NCBI RefSeq assembly: GCF_900604355.1
Contig: NZ_UWOE01000001.1
Location: 1,488,001-1,552,000, forward strand
DNA length: 64,000 nt
Reading direction: 5' to 3'
Source: Luxibacter massiliensis
Lineage (GTDB): Bacteria > Bacillota > Clostridia > Lachnospirales > Lachnospiraceae
Part shown: one piece after another, positions 16,530-26,896 of the stretch
Position numbering within the stretch: position 1 is the first letter of the stretch
Layout of the letters: every line of letters begins with the position of its first letter
The notes under the pieces: model-generated
Databases searched by the model: none
The model's input: the letters and a program-made list of their open reading frames with translations, nothing else
What the model was told of the DNA's origin: nothing
Program-made: the position numbers and the translations under genes

Positions 16530-19500
16530 TTAAATACCGCTGACTGCGGCTTTTCCTACAGCCTTTGTGTGGCCGCCCTGCCTGTCTGGCATGACGGATT
16601 CTTCACTGACAGCCTCCAGATTTTTGTTTGCCGTGGAGAGCATCAGTTTAATGCGGTTGAGCTGGTTGACCTCGCTGGCTCCCGGATCAAAATCGATGGC
16701 AACCACATTGGAATGAGGGTACCTGCGCCTCAGTTCTTTGATTACCCCTTTCCCCACTACATGGTTGGGAAGGCAGGCGAATGGCTGCGTACACACAATA
16801 TTGCCCGCCCCGCTGTGGATCAGTTCCAGCATCTCACCGGTCAAAAACCAGCCTTCTCCTGTCTGGTTCCCTATAGATACAATTTCAGAGGCCATTTTGG
16901 CTAAATCCTCTATATGTGCCGGCGGAGTAAAATGCCTGCTTTTTGCAAAGGCTTTTGAGGCCGGGGAACGGAACCATTCCAGCGCCCGGATTCCCAGATT
17001 ACCCAGAGCCGCCTTTGACTTCTTAAAACCTAAGTGTGATACTTTGAAATTCTGATTGTAGAAGCAGTAGAGCAAAAAATCAAGGAGATCCGGCACAACG
17101 GCCTCGGCCCCTTCGCTCTCAAGCAAATCTACTAGGTGGTTGTTGGCGGCAGGGAGGAACTTGACTAGGATTTCCCCTACCACCCCTACCCGGGGTTTTT
17201 TTATATTCAATGTTTCAACATTATCAAAGTCCTGTATGATATCCTGGCATAATTTTTTGAATCTGCGCCTGGAAGGATAGCCTGAAGATACAAATTCCTT
17301 ACAAATTTCTGCCCATTTCCTATGCAGCGCATCTGTTGTCCCAGGTATCCTCTCATAGGGCCTGATACGGTACACACACTTCATAAAAATATCGCCCAAT
17401 ATTGCCCCATAGATTCCGCGCAGGGCCAGGGCAGGGGTGATTTTAAAGCCAGGGTTCCCCTCCAGGCCGCTTAAGTTGATAGAGATAACAGGAATGTGCC
17501 CATAACCGGCTTTCTTCAGCGCCCGGCGTATGAAACCTATATAGTTGGAGGCGCGGCAGCCTCCGCCAGTCTGGCTGATAATCACGGCCAGCTTATCTGT
17601 GTCATATTTTCCTGATAAAATGGCCTCCATAATTTGCCCTACCACCATAAGGGAAGGATAGCAGGCATCGTTGTTTACATATTTCAGCCCCACGTCTACA
17701 GCCTGCTTATTATCATTTGGAAGTACCTCTACCTTGTAGCCTGAAGCCTGGAAGGCCGGCTCGAGAAGCTCGAAATGCATAGGGGACATCTGGGGGCAGA
17801 GAATCGTGTGGGTTGTGCGCATCTCCTTTGTAAAGGGAACTTTCTCAATGGAGGAAGGCCTGATCTCTCTCTTGGCCTTATGCTGTTCCCTGACACGTAT
17901 AGCAGCCAGCAGTGAGCGGACACGGATCCTGGCTGCCCCTAAGTTGTTGACCTCGTCAATCTTCAGGGAGGTATAGATTTTATCTGAACGAGTCAGAATA
18001 TCTGCTACTTCGTCAGTGGTCACGGCGTCCAAGCCGCAGCCGAAGGAGTTGAGCTGGATCAGATCCAGATTCTCCTTTGTCTTGACATAATTGGCAGCAG
18101 CATAAAGCCTGGAATGGTACATCCATTGATCCATGACATTCAAAGGCCGTTCTACCTGATGGAGGTGGGAGACAGAATCCTCTGTAAGCACTGCAATATT
18201 ATAGGAATTAATTAACTCGGGGAGGCCGTGGTTTACCTCGGGGTCAATATGGTAAGGGCGTCCGGCAAGCACGATTCCCCGGTTCCCTGTTTTGTCCAGG
18301 AACTGAATGGTTTCCTCTCCCTTTCGCCGTATATCTTCCCTGCAGGCGGAAAGTTCCATCCATGCCTCATGTACGGCGTCTTTAATCTCCTGGCCAGAAA
18401 GAGAAAACTTATCGGAAAGTTCATCTGTCAGACGGTAGGTAAGAGTCTCTTCACTCTGGAAAGAGAGGAAGGGATGCATGAAGTCCACCTGGCCCTGTAT
18501 AATGGAATCCATATTGTTTTTAATATTCTCAGGATAGGAGGTGACAATAGGGCAATTGTAGTGGTTGTTGGCAGCCTCAAATTCATTCCGCTCGTAGGGG
18601 ACTGATGGATAAAAAATATGCTTGATTCCCTGGCTGATCAGCCATTCAACATGCCCGTGGGCCAGTTTAGCCGGATAACACTCAGACTCACTGGGGATGG
18701 ACTCAATGCCTAATTCGTAAATCTTACGTGTGGACGCCGGGGAAAGTACGACACAAAATCCCAATTTTGTAAAAAATGTAAACCAGAAGGGGTAGTTCTC
18801 ATACATATTGAGTACCCGGGGGATACCAATAGTCCCTCGTCTGGCGTCTTTTTCCTCCAGTGGAGTATAGCCAAAATAGCGTTGGCTTTTATACTCAAAA
18901 AGGTTTGGCAGCACATTGGCAGCATTTTCTTTGCCGAGTCCGCGCTCACAGCGGTTGCCAGTAATAAACTTACGCCCGCCGCTGAAATGGTTGATGGTCA
19001 TGCGGCAGTTATTGGTACAGCCTCTGCATTTGGTCATAGTTGTGGAGTATTCCAGAGCTTCAATTTCATCTATGGGGAGCATAGTTGTACCCTCACATTC
19101 AGTATAGCGCTCCCGGGCAATCAGGGCAGCTCCAAAAGCGCCCATAATACCGGCAATATCCGGGCGGATGGCCTGGCAGCCGGCAATTTTTTCAAAACTA
19201 CGCAGTACGGCATTGTTGTAAAAGGTACCGCCTTGTACCACGATGTGGTTTCCAAGTTCCGAGGCGTCGGATACTTTAATTACTTTAAACAGGGCGTTCT
19301 TAATGACAGAATAGGCAAGTCCTGCGGAAATATCGGCCACGGCAGCCCCTTCTTTCTGCGCCTGTTTTACTTTGGAATTCATAAACACCGTACAGCGTGT
19401 GCCCAAGTCTATGGGATTTTTGGCATATAAGGCCTCCTGGGCAAAATCTTCCACGGAGTAGTTGAGAGACTTCGCAAAAGTTTCAATAAAGGATCCGCAG

Positions 19501-20855
19501 CCAGAGGAACAGGCCTCATTTAACTGCACGCTGTCAACAGTCTGGTTTTTAATTTTAATACATTTCATATCCTGGCCACCGATATCCAGGATACAGTCCA
19601 CATCCGGCTCAAAGAAAGAAGCCGCATAGTAGTGGGAGACAGTCTCCACCTCCCCCTCATCCAGTATCAGGGCGGCTTTGATGAGGGCCTCGCCGTAGCC
19701 AGTCGAACAGGAGTGGACAATCTCCACATCTGAGGGGAGCTGGCTGTATATGTCTTTGATGGCGCCAATCGTAGTTCCCAGGGGATCCCCCTCGTTATTG
19801 TGGTAGAAGGAATAAAGCAGAGTCCCATCCTCTCCTACAAGGGCCGCTTTGGTTGTAGTAGATCCTGCATCAATTCCAAGGAAGGCTTTTCCATGGTAGG
19901 AGGACAGATCCTTTACAGGCACCTGATGCTTTGCATGGCGCTGTGTAAAGGACTCATATTCTTCAGTGCTGGAAAACAGAGGTTCCATACGGTCAACCTC
20001 AAATTCCATCTTGATTTTTCCCGCCAGCCTTTCCTGCAGTTCCCGGAGGGCCACACTGACCTCTTTCTTGGAGTTCAGGGCGGATCCAATGGCAGCAAAC
20101 AAATGGGAATGGTTAGGGGCGATTGTATGTTCGTCGTCCAGTTTCAGTGTGCGGACAAAAGATTCACGCAGTTCTGAAAGAAAATGGAGAGGGCCTCCTA
20201 AAAATGCCACATGTCCCCGAATCGGCTTACCACATGCCAGGCCGCTGATGGTCTGGTTGACGACAGCCTGAAAAATGGAGGCAGCCAGATCCTCCTTGGA
20301 AGCGCCTTCATTGATCAGGGGCTGGATGTCAGATTTGGCAAACACACCGCATCTTGCGGCAATAGAATAGAGGGCCTTATAATTCTTCGCATAATTATTC
20401 AGTCCAGAGGCATCCGTCTGGAGCAGGGAAGCCATTTGGTCAATAAAGGAGCCGGTACCCCCCGCACAAACCCCGTTCATGCGCTGTTCCACATTGCCGC
20501 CTTCAAAATAAATAATTTTGGCGTCTTCCCCGCCCAGCTCAATGGCTACATCTGTCTGGGGGGCATAGTCCTGAAGGGCGGTGGACACAGCGATTACTTC
20601 CTGGACAAAAGGAACGCCCAGATGTTTTGCAAGGGTCAGTCCGCCGGAGCCAGTGATAACCGGGGAAACACGGATGGGCCCTAATTTATAGATGGCCCTT
20701 CCCAAAAGGTCAGACAAGGTTTCCTGTATATTGGCAAAATGCCGCTCATAGTCGGAAAAGAGCACCTCATTGTCATGGTTCAGGACAGCAATCTTAACGG
20801 TGGTAGAACCAATGTCAATTCCCAAAGTATGTAATTCATTTAAATTCATATTCAT
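16530..20855 (-). CDS. Giant tandem activase, 2-hydroxyacyl-CoA dehydratase activator-related protein
   Basis: A 1441-aa cytosolic protein. Two ASKHA ATPase domains of the BadF/BcrA/HgdC type stand in tandem: DIGSTTVK at about 14 and DAGSTTTK at about 328. Each has a Cys-containing loop ([18 protein letters not shown]) and a second Cys (ARCGVF, TRCTVF) where known activators hold a shared [4Fe-4S] cluster. Then come a C-x2-C-x3-C motif near 625 (CRGCTNNC) and regions resembling the DUF2229 and HgdB-like dehydratase subunit families ([27 protein letters not shown]). Single-chain versions are common in Clostridia, function unproven. GAGGA precedes the ATG at 20855. It is monocistronic, with no dehydratase nearby. 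Confidence 0.9.
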   Translation of the reverse strand: MNMNLNELHTLGIDIGSTTVKIAVLNHDNEVLFSDYERHFANIQETLSDLLGRAIYKLGPIRVSPVITGSGGLTLAKHLGVPFVQEVIAVSTALQDYAPQTDVAIELGGEDAKIIYFEGGNVEQRMNGVCAGGTGSFIDQMASLLQTDASGLNNYAKNYKALYSIAARCGVFAKSDIQPLINEGASKEDLAASIFQAVVNQTISGLACGKPIRGHVAFLGGPLHFLSELRESFVRTLKLDDEHTIAPNHSHLFAAIGSALNSKKEVSVALRELQERLAGKIKMEFEVDRMEPLFSSTEEYESFTQRHAKHQVPVKDLSSYHGKAFLGIDAGSTTTKAALVGEDGTLLYSFYHNNEGDPLGTTIGAIKDIYSQLPSDVEIVHSCSTGYGEALIKAALILDEGEVETVSHYYAASFFEPDVDCILDIGGQDMKCIKIKNQTVDSVQLNEACSSGCGSFIETFAKSLNYSVEDFAQEALYAKNPIDLGTRCTVFMNSKVKQAQKEGAAVADISAGLAYSVIKNALFKVIKVSDASELGNHIVVQGGTFYNNAVLRSFEKIAGCQAIRPDIAGIMGAFGAALIARERYTECEGTTMLPIDEIEALEYSTTMTKCRGCTNNCRMTINHFSGGRKFITGNRCERGLGKENAANVLPNLFEYKSQRYFGYTPLEEKDARRGTIGIPRVLNMYENYPFWFTFFTKLGFCVVLSPASTRKIYELGIESIPSESECYPAKLAHGHVEWLISQGIKHIFYPSVPYERNEFEAANNHYNCPIVTSYPENIKNNMDSIIQGQVDFMHPFLSFQSEETLTYRLTDELSDKFSLSGQEIKDAVHEAWMELSACREDIRRKGEETIQFLDKTGNRGIVLAGRPYHIDPEVNHGLPELINSYNIAVLTEDSVSHLHQVERPLNVMDQWMYHSRLYAAANYVKTKENLDLIQLNSFGCGLDAVTTDEVADILTRSDKIYTSLKIDEVNNLGAARIRVRSLLAAIRVREQHKAKREIRPSSIEKVPFTKEMRTTHTILCPQMSPMHFELLEPAFQASGYKVEVLPNDNKQAVDVGLKYVNNDACYPSLMVVGQIMEAILSGKYDTDKLAVIISQTGGGCRASNYIGFIRRALKKAGYGHIPVISINLSGLEGNPGFKITPALALRGIYGAILGDIFMKCVYRIRPYERIPGTTDALHRKWAEICKEFVSSGYPSRRRFKKLCQDIIQDFDNVETLNIKKPRVGVVGEILVKFLPAANNHLVDLLESEGAEAVVPDLLDFLLYCFYNQNFKVSHLGFKKSKAALGNLGIRALEWFRSPASKAFAKSRHFTPPAHIEDLAKMASEIVSIGNQTGEGWFLTGEMLELIHSGAGNIVCTQPFACLPNHVVGKGVIKELRRRYPHSNVVAIDFDPGASEVNQLNRIKLMLSTANKNLEAVSEESVMPDRQGGHTKAVGKAAVSGI

Positions 20856-21115
20856 AATATGTTCCTCATTTTCTAAACTATTATATGTCAGTTACTTCCT
20901 ATTAAATGTATTTCTTGTTTTTACAACAATTTACATTATACGACAAGGAAATAAAAAAAACAATTGTTATTATTATGCGGAATGGTGGAAGATTTCCACA
21001 AAGTTTATAAAATTTAACAAAATACACACAGTAATTAGCCAACATATGTTTGACAAATATAAAGTGGAACTGTACAATTACTCATAAAGAATTTAAATTA
21101 AGGAGATTAAAAATA

Positions 21116-21937
21116 TTGAACTGGCTGAATAAATTAGAACGAAGGTTTGGGCGGTTTGCGGTTCCCAACCTGACGATGTATTTAATAGGCGCTTATATTA
21201 TCGGCTACGGCATTTATTACCTTGTGCCGAACCTGCTTCTGTGGATTACACTGGAACCCGGACTGATACTTAGGGGCCAGGTGTGGCGTCTGGTATCCTG
21301 GGTGCTGATCCCGCCCAGCGGTAATATTATAACGATCATTATTATGCTGCTCTTTTATTATTCCCTGGGCACGGCCCTTGAGCGCAGCTGGGGGGCTTTC
21401 AGGTATAATGTCTATATTTTTTCGGGGATTATCTTTACTGTTATAGGTGCTTTTCTGCTGTATTTTGTTGCAGGAGGCTTCCAGGGAATTTATTTCAGCA
21501 CATATTATATTAATATGTCTATATTTTTGGCTTTTGCGGCAAGCTACCCGGACATGGAGATCCTGCTGTATTTTGTCCTGCCTATTAAAATCAAATGGAT
21601 GGGACTGGTATATGCGGCCATGATTTTATATTATCTGGTTATGGGGAATATGGGGACAAGAGTTGCGATTGTGGCGTCACTTTTTAATTTTATCCTGTTC
21701 TTTTTTTCCAGCAGGAATATGAAGCCTTATACGCCCAAAGAAAGGGCGAGGAAGGCACAGTTCAAACGGCAGTCCAGGCCCCATATGACATATCCGGGCG
21801 GCGCACGCCACCGGTGTGCAGTCTGTGGGCGGACGGAGTTAGACAACCCTGCCCTGGAATTTCGTTTCTGCTCTAAATGCAAAGGGAATTATGAGTACTG
21901 CCAGGATCATTTGTTTACCCACCAACATGTAGAGTAG
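21116..21937 (+). CDS. Rhomboid-like membrane protein with C-terminal zinc ribbon
   Basis: A 273-aa protein with about six membrane segments (residues 15-200) and the rhomboid-family topology, including an RGQVWRLVSWVLIP segment. The protease GxSG motif is not visible; the equivalent region reads YYINMSIFLAFA, so it is probably a catalytically dead pseudo-rhomboid. The cytosolic tail carries a CAVCGR and CSKCKGNYEYC zinc-ribbon pair with nearby His residues. I place the start at TTG 21116, since AAGGAG at 21100-21105 fits it and the ATG at 21050 has no ribosome binding site. It precedes pyruvate kinase. Confidence 0.75.
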   Translation: MNWLNKLERRFGRFAVPNLTMYLIGAYIIGYGIYYLVPNLLLWITLEPGLILRGQVWRLVSWVLIPPSGNIITIIIMLLFYYSLGTALERSWGAFRYNVYIFSGIIFTVIGAFLLYFVAGGFQGIYFSTYYINMSIFLAFAASYPDMEILLYFVLPIKIKWMGLVYAAMILYYLVMGNMGTRVAIVASLFNFILFFFSSRNMKPYTPKERARKAQFKRQSRPHMTYPGGARHRCAVCGRTELDNPALEFRFCSKCKGNYEYCQDHLFTHQHVE

Positions 21938-22059
21938 GGACAAATACAGACAATTGAGCCTATAAAAGCCAATGTCCCGGCCTGGCGGGGAGAATGACTC
22001 TTTTCCATGGAGCAAGTCCAGGCAGAGGGAAAGATGCAGAGAGTAAAAGGAGACTTAAA

Positions 22060-23496
22060 ATGAAGAAGACAAAAGTAGTATGCACAATGGGACCAAACAC
22101 AAATGACAGGGAGCTGATGCGCTCTTTAATCAAGAACGGCATGGATGTAGCGCGTTTTAACTTTTCTCACGGCAATCACGAGGAGCACAAGCAGAGGATG
22201 GACATGCTCAAGCAGCTTCGGGAGGAGGAGAGGACCAATACCGCTATCCTGCTGGATACAAAGGGGCCTGAAATACGTACGGGCCTTTTGAAGGACGGAA
22301 AAAAGGTTCAGCTTACGACAGGTTCTGCTTTTACTCTGACAATCGATGAGGTACAAGGGGACTGCAATAAAGTATCAATCACATACCCGGGGTTGGTAGA
22401 AGATGTGGACAAAGGCAGAGTGATACTGATTGATGACGGCCTTATCGGCCTTGAGGTTGTGGGGTGCACAGAAAGGGAGATACTCTGTAAAGTAATCAAC
22501 GGAGGAGAATTGGGGGAGAGAAAGGGAGTAAATGTACCAAATGTCCCGGTCAGGCTTCCGGCTATTACAGATAAAGATAAAGAAGATATACGCTTTGGGG
22601 TGGAGCAGGATATTGATTTTATTGCAGCCTCCTTTGTGAGGAATGCGGAGTGCGTACTGGAAATTAAAGCATATTTAAAAGAATTGAACGCTCCCTATAT
22701 TCCCATTATAGCTAAAATTGAGAATGTAGAGGGTATACAGAATATTGATGAAATTATCCGGGCAGCAGACGGGATTATGGTGGCCAGGGGGGATCTGGGA
22801 GTGGAAATCCCTGCCGAGGAGGTTCCTTATCTGCAGAAAATGATGATTCAAAAATGTAATAATAACTTTAAGACAGTCATTACAGCAACACAGATGTTAG
22901 ATTCCATGATCCGGAACCCGCGCCCTACAAGGGCTGAGGTGACAGATGTGGCCAACGCAGTGTACGACGGCACAGACGCGGTGATGCTTTCGGGAGAGAC
23001 CGCCCAGGGCAAATACCCTCTGGAGGCCCTGCAGATGATGGTGCATATTATCGAGAATACAGAACAGCATCTGGATTATGATTTGATTCTGGACAAAGCG
23101 GGAGACCATCTGAAGGCCGGCGTTTCCAGCGCCATCGGCTACTCCTCTGTACTGGCTGCGGCCAATCTCCATGCGAAATGCATCATTACCCCTTCTGTGA
23201 CAGGGGCGACGGCCCGGGTTGTGTCTAATCTGAAGCCGAGACAGGAGATTCTTGGCGTGACCCCTAATGAAAGGACGCTGCGCAGATTGTCCATATACTG
23301 GGGGGTGCGTCCCATGAAGTCTTTGGAGTCCAGTTCTACGGAGGATATATGCAGCGGCGCTATTGAATTGGCTATGATCAAACAGTATGTTGAAAGCGGG
23401 GACGTGGTTGTGCTGACTGCCGGGATCCCTTCCCCCAGCCTGAAAACGGAAAGAGGCGGCATCAGCAATATGATGAGGATTACCACTATAGAATAG
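22060..23496 (+). CDS. pyk: Pyruvate kinase
   Basis: Converts PEP and ADP to pyruvate and ATP. The 478-aa protein starts with KKTKVVCTMGP and contains the active-site block with RFNFSHGNHEEH, LLDTKGPEIRTG, IIAKIENVEG, MVARGDLGVEIP and MLDSM. The C-terminal allosteric domain is present, but the extra PEP-utiliser domain found in some Firmicute enzymes is absent. AAAGGAG precedes the ATG at 22060; an extension to 21994 is unsupported. It is apart from the other glycolytic genes. Confidence 0.97.
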   Translation: MKKTKVVCTMGPNTNDRELMRSLIKNGMDVARFNFSHGNHEEHKQRMDMLKQLREEERTNTAILLDTKGPEIRTGLLKDGKKVQLTTGSAFTLTIDEVQGDCNKVSITYPGLVEDVDKGRVILIDDGLIGLEVVGCTEREILCKVINGGELGERKGVNVPNVPVRLPAITDKDKEDIRFGVEQDIDFIAASFVRNAECVLEIKAYLKELNAPYIPIIAKIENVEGIQNIDEIIRAADGIMVARGDLGVEIPAEEVPYLQKMMIQKCNNNFKTVITATQMLDSMIRNPRPTRAEVTDVANAVYDGTDAVMLSGETAQGKYPLEALQMMVHIIENTEQHLDYDLILDKAGDHLKAGVSSAIGYSSVLAAANLHAKCIITPSVTGATARVVSNLKPRQEILGVTPNERTLRRLSIYWGVRPMKSLESSSTEDICSGAIELAMIKQYVESGDVVVLTAGIPSPSLKTERGGISNMMRITTIE

Positions 23497-23767
23497 TTCA
23501 CAATGCCTCCCAAAGGCAGGCTTTTCAGATTTTGAGTGAAAGCCGTTATAGGCCACGGCAGGAAATAGGAATGGGAGAAATCTGATAAAACGAATATTGG
23601 AGTATAAAAGAGCTGCATTGAATTATTTTATTTGAGCCATAAAATTTCAGTGCAGTTTCTTTTTCATCCGCTGCAGCAAATATAGGTCTTAAGCTGCAGG
23701 CAGGCGTGAAAGGAGTAGAGAGCGGGCCGGTACAAATACATGAATAGAGAAAAGGAAGTGGGACAGA

Positions 23768-24514
23768 TTGAAAAAGCAATATATATTCCGGGGGTGCACA
23801 TATCTGGCGGGGATGCTGACTCTGGTGATGGGACTGACGCTTAATACAAAGGCAGGACTGGGGGTGTCAGCCATTATTTCTGTCCCTTACAGCATATCTG
23901 AAATCTGGAATTTGAATTTTGGAAATGTAACTTTTGTCGTGTATGGGGTGTTTGTCCTCGTTCAGATGGTTCTCCATGTGATGATAAATAAAAGGAATAC
24001 AATGAGGGGAGGGGAAGTTCTGGCACATGCAAACCGTACGAACCTGAAGCTGATATTTATTATGGATGTCCTGCAGCTTCCTTTAAGCCTGGTATTTACA
24101 AGGCTGCTGAATCTGTTTAATAGGTGGATACCTGAATTTAAGGTGGCTGATCCAAGGGCATCTATTACAGGCCTTTGCGGCAGTTTTTTCCTGCTGCTTT
24201 TGGCTCTGCTGCTTACTGGAGTTGGCGCGGCGCTGACTCTGGGAATGCGGGTTATCCCGAATCCAGGGGATGGGATCGTGCAGGCAATAGCAGATTATTC
24301 AGGGAAGAGCGTTGGTTTTACAAAGAACTGCTTTGATTTACTGAACATATGTATCACAGTCAGCATTGGCATATTGTTTCAAGGGAAAATTGTAGGTGCC
24401 GGCATAGGGACAGTTCTGGCAGTTGTCCTTGTGGGGCGTGTGATTGCTGTCTTTAGCCATTTCTTCATGGACTCCATATTGGAAAAGGCCGGGCTTCACG
24501 AAATAAAAAAGTAA
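23768..24514 (+). CDS. YczE/YyaS/YitT-like membrane protein
   Basis: A 248-aa integral membrane protein with about five or six hydrophobic segments and the LTLNTKAGLGVSA and MRVIPNPGDGIVQA motifs typical of the YczE/YitT-like group (COG2364). The function is not established; members are thought to be small transporters or regulators. The start is TTG at 23768 with AAGGAAG about 10 nt upstream. The 270-nt spacer before it shows no strong promoter or terminator. Confidence 0.75.
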   Translation: MKKQYIFRGCTYLAGMLTLVMGLTLNTKAGLGVSAIISVPYSISEIWNLNFGNVTFVVYGVFVLVQMVLHVMINKRNTMRGGEVLAHANRTNLKLIFIMDVLQLPLSLVFTRLLNLFNRWIPEFKVADPRASITGLCGSFFLLLLALLLTGVGAALTLGMRVIPNPGDGIVQAIADYSGKSVGFTKNCFDLLNICITVSIGILFQGKIVGAGIGTVLAVVLVGRVIAVFSHFFMDSILEKAGLHEIKK

Positions 24515-24566
24515 AGGGCCCGCATGGATACATAGCTATATGTTATATAGCTTGGGTAAACCAGGC

Positions 24567-24595
24567 TTGACATTTTAGTGACATGAATGTATATT
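24567..24595 (+). promoter_or_regulatory. Consensus promoter for the decarboxylase gene
   Basis: TTGACA (24567-24572), a 17-nt spacer and TATATT (24590-24595) make a near-perfect sigma-A promoter. An 8-bp hairpin (AGCTATAT/ATATAGCT, 24534-24552) lies just upstream. The resulting leader to the ATG at 24768 is about 165 nt, long for a simple gene. I do not recognise a lysine riboswitch in it. Confidence 0.75.
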
Positions 24596-24767
24596 TACAG
24601 AACAGAAGAGAAAGTAAGGCAGATCCGGGGTATGCACTGTCAGGTGAATATAGGGGCGGCAGTATGGACACATGTCAGCACTCAGGGCAGAATATTTGTG
24701 GCAGTATAAAAAAGGGGTTTGCCAATGAAATATAACTGATAGAGATACAAGGAGGAGAGAAAATAGA

Positions 24768-26048
24768 ATGAAAAAAAGCACATTTGTGACAAAAGAGCAG
24801 CTGGATCATATAGTCAAGGAATTCCCCACTCCTTTTCATCTGTATGATGAGCGGGGAATCCGTGAAAATGCGAAGGCTTTGAAGGAGGCTTTTTCATGGA
24901 ATCCGGGATATAAGGAGTATTTTGCTGTGAAAGCAACGCCAAATCCGTTTCTGATTAATATATTAAAGGAGTATGGCTGCGGCTGTGACTGTTCTTCATA
25001 CACTGAGCTGATGCTGTCAGACGCGATTGGTGTGAAAGGCGGGGACATTATGTTTTCTTCAAATGATACCCCGGCGGAGGATTATATTCTGGCAGATAAG
25101 CTGGGAGCCATTATTAATTTGGATGATATTACACACATTGATTTTTTGGAGAAAACAATCGGGCATATTCCAGAGACAATCAGCTGCCGTTTTAACCCTG
25201 GGGGGTTATTTAAGATCAGCAATGATATTATGGATAACCCAGGGGATTCCAAATACGGAATGACAAAGGCGCAGATTACGGAAGCATTTCGGATATTGAA
25301 AGAGAAAGGGGCCAGGCAGTTTGGCATCCATGCTTTTCTGGCCAGCAATACAGTGACAAATGAGTATTACCCTATGTTGGCTAAAGTGCTTTTTGAGGAA
25401 GCTGTGCGGCTCAAAAAGGAGACGGGCGCCCATATTAAATTTATTAACTTATCAGGGGGCATAGGAATACCTTACAGGCCTGACCAGGATCCAAATGATA
25501 TCCGTGTGATAGGCGATGGCGTCCGCCGGGTTTATGAAGAGGTTCTTGTACCGGCGGGAATGGATGATGTGGCCATTTATACGGAGCTGGGACGCTATAT
25601 GATGGGACCTTATGGGTGTCTGGTCACTACGGCTATCCATGAGAAACATACTTACAAAGAGTATATCGGTGTAGACGCATGTGCAGTTCATTTAATGCGG
25701 CCGGCCATGTATGGGGCTTACCACCATATTACGGTGGCAGGCAAGGAAGAAGAGCCATGTACTTGTAAGTACGATGTTTCTGGGTCATTGTGTGAGAACA
25801 ATGATAAATTTGCTATTGACAGGATGCTGCCTAAAATAGAAAAGGGGGACTATCTGATCATTCATGACACAGGGGCCCATGGGTTTTCTATGGGGTATAA
25901 TTATAATGGGAAACTCAGGTCTGCCGAGGTGCTTTTAAAGGAAGACGGCAGTACACAGTTAATCAGGCGGGCGGAAACCCCGGCAGATTATTTTGCCACA
26001 TTTGACTGTTTTGAGATTGGAAAAAAATTGTTGCAAAATCATTTATAA
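24768..26048 (+). CDS. PLP-dependent diaminopimelate decarboxylase-family protein
   Basis: A 426-aa fold-III (alanine-racemase-like) decarboxylase. The PLP lysine is in EYFAVKATPNP (about residue 50), followed by CDCSSYTELM, a glycine-rich phosphate loop (NLSGGIGIPY, about 226) and the C-terminal SLCENND segment with the active-site Cys. The closest function is meso-diaminopimelate to lysine (LysA), but where LysA usually has HIGS this protein reads IHAFLASNT, so a related substrate is possible. GGAGGAG precedes the ATG. It is alone under a strong promoter; no other lysine genes are nearby. Confidence 0.8.
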   Translation: MKKSTFVTKEQLDHIVKEFPTPFHLYDERGIRENAKALKEAFSWNPGYKEYFAVKATPNPFLINILKEYGCGCDCSSYTELMLSDAIGVKGGDIMFSSNDTPAEDYILADKLGAIINLDDITHIDFLEKTIGHIPETISCRFNPGGLFKISNDIMDNPGDSKYGMTKAQITEAFRILKEKGARQFGIHAFLASNTVTNEYYPMLAKVLFEEAVRLKKETGAHIKFINLSGGIGIPYRPDQDPNDIRVIGDGVRRVYEEVLVPAGMDDVAIYTELGRYMMGPYGCLVTTAIHEKHTYKEYIGVDACAVHLMRPAMYGAYHHITVAGKEEEPCTCKYDVSGSLCENNDKFAIDRMLPKIEKGDYLIIHDTGAHGFSMGYNYNGKLRSAEVLLKEDGSTQLIRRAETPADYFATFDCFEIGKKLLQNHL

Positions 26049-26059
26049 TATGATAAGAT
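26031..26059 (+). promoter_or_regulatory. Possible promoter of tRNA-Leu
   Basis: TTGCAA (26031-26036), a 17-nt spacer and TAAGAT (26054-26059) lie about 42 nt before the tRNA and overlap the stop of the preceding gene. It is plausible but weak in the -10 box. Confidence 0.35.
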
Positions 26060-26101
26060 ATAACTCGGCTTGGATAGTACAGTGCTGTACAAGCTGGGCA
26101 A

Positions 26102-26184
26102 GCGGATGTGGCGGAATGGCAGACGCACAAGACTCAAAATCTTGCGGGGGTGACCTCGTGTGGGTTCAAGTCCCACCATCCGCA
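26102..26184 (+). tRNA. tRNA-Leu (anticodon CAA)
   Basis: An 83-nt class II tRNA. The acceptor stem GCGGATG (26102-26108) pairs with CATCCGC (26177-26183), with discriminator A26184. The anticodon stem CAAGA/TCTTG (26128-26132, 26140-26144) encloses loop CTCAAAA with anticodon CAA at 26135-26137, reading UUG leucine codons. A long variable arm and the TTCAAGT T-loop are present. CCA is not encoded (TTG follows). Confidence 0.96.
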
Positions 26185-26256
26185 TTGGGTAATGATCATC
26201 TAAATCCTGACTTAGGCAAGAAAAGGATTTGGAATGTCTGGCATGATGAAGTAAGG

Positions 26257-26290
26257 ACGGCGGTATCATGAGTGGTACCGCCGTTTTTGC
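26257..26290 (+). terminator. Intrinsic terminator after tRNA-Leu
   Basis: ACGGCGGTA (26257-26265) pairs with TACCGCCGT (26276-26284) and is followed by T runs. It lies 72 nt after the tRNA and ends that transcript before the GNAT gene. Confidence 0.9.
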
Positions 26291-26414
26291 TCTTTTTTGT
26301 GTTTCCATTGCCGTAAAAGGCCTAAACAGGGGAAGAGGTGACTTTTTCTATATTCTGGAAACTGCGGCAGAAGCACAGATATTTTCAGGCAGGACTTTAT
26401 GGAGGGACAAGACT

Positions 26415-26801
26415 ATGGAATATAAGGTGGATGATACAGAGCTTAATGCTTCAGCTTTTATAGCGTTTGTCAATCAAATATGGCCAGGGGATTATGACAT
26501 AGAGAAAACCCGGATGGCATTGGAGAAGACAATCAATATAACTGTCCATGATAAGAAAGTGCTTATAGGCTGCCTGCGTATTCTTTCTGACGGCTATTAT
26601 TTTGGGACAATTACAGAATTACTTGTACTGCCTGCATATCAAAAACAAGGAGTCGGAAGCAGGCTTCTTCAGCTCGCCAAAGAGAATACACAGACTATGC
26701 TGTATTTTGGGGCGCAGCCAGGCGCGGAGCAGTTTTATGAGAAGAATGGCTGTAAAAAAAGCATCCAATCGTATATGATAGAGAAGAATAAATTTGTATA
26801 G
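26415..26801 (+). CDS. GNAT-family N-acetyltransferase
   Basis: A 128-aa GNAT domain protein. The acetyl-CoA pyrophosphate loop is in PAYQKQGVGSRLL (Q-x-x-G-x-G/A pattern, about residues 78-90), preceded by the beta-4 strand ITELLVLP and followed by YFGAQPGAEQFYEKNGC, a common C-terminal segment. The acceptor substrate is unknown. GGAGGG at 26401-26406 sets the start at 26415; the frame runs back to 26268 through the upstream terminator and is not used. Confidence 0.88.
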   Translation: MEYKVDDTELNASAFIAFVNQIWPGDYDIEKTRMALEKTINITVHDKKVLIGCLRILSDGYYFGTITELLVLPAYQKQGVGSRLLQLAKENTQTMLYFGAQPGAEQFYEKNGCKKSIQSYMIEKNKFV

Positions 26802-26847
26802 CAATGTGCGGCTGGCTTGTGAGAAAGCAATTTTCGACAGGCCCTAG

Positions 26848-26876
26848 TTGACAAAAAGATAGAGAACGTTTATAAT
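26848..26876 (+). promoter_or_regulatory. Consensus promoter of pckA
   Basis: TTGACA (26848-26853), exactly 17 nt, then TATAAT (26871-26876): a perfect sigma-A consensus promoter. Transcription would start near 26883, leaving a leader of about 240 nt before pckA. So strong a promoter with so long a leader suggests control after initiation. Confidence 0.85.
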
Positions 26877-26896
26877 TTAACATGCTTGTATTATGA

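Noticed and set aside
16404..20684. Several plus-strand ORFs of 100-180 codons opposite the large activase gene
   Set aside because: They are antisense shadows of a continuous 1441-codon gene with conserved motifs; none has a ribosome binding site or recognisable protein pattern.
24596..24767. Lysine riboswitch upstream of the LysA-like gene
   Set aside because: I looked for the conserved five-helix core and its typical sequence blocks and did not find them; length is also near the lower limit.
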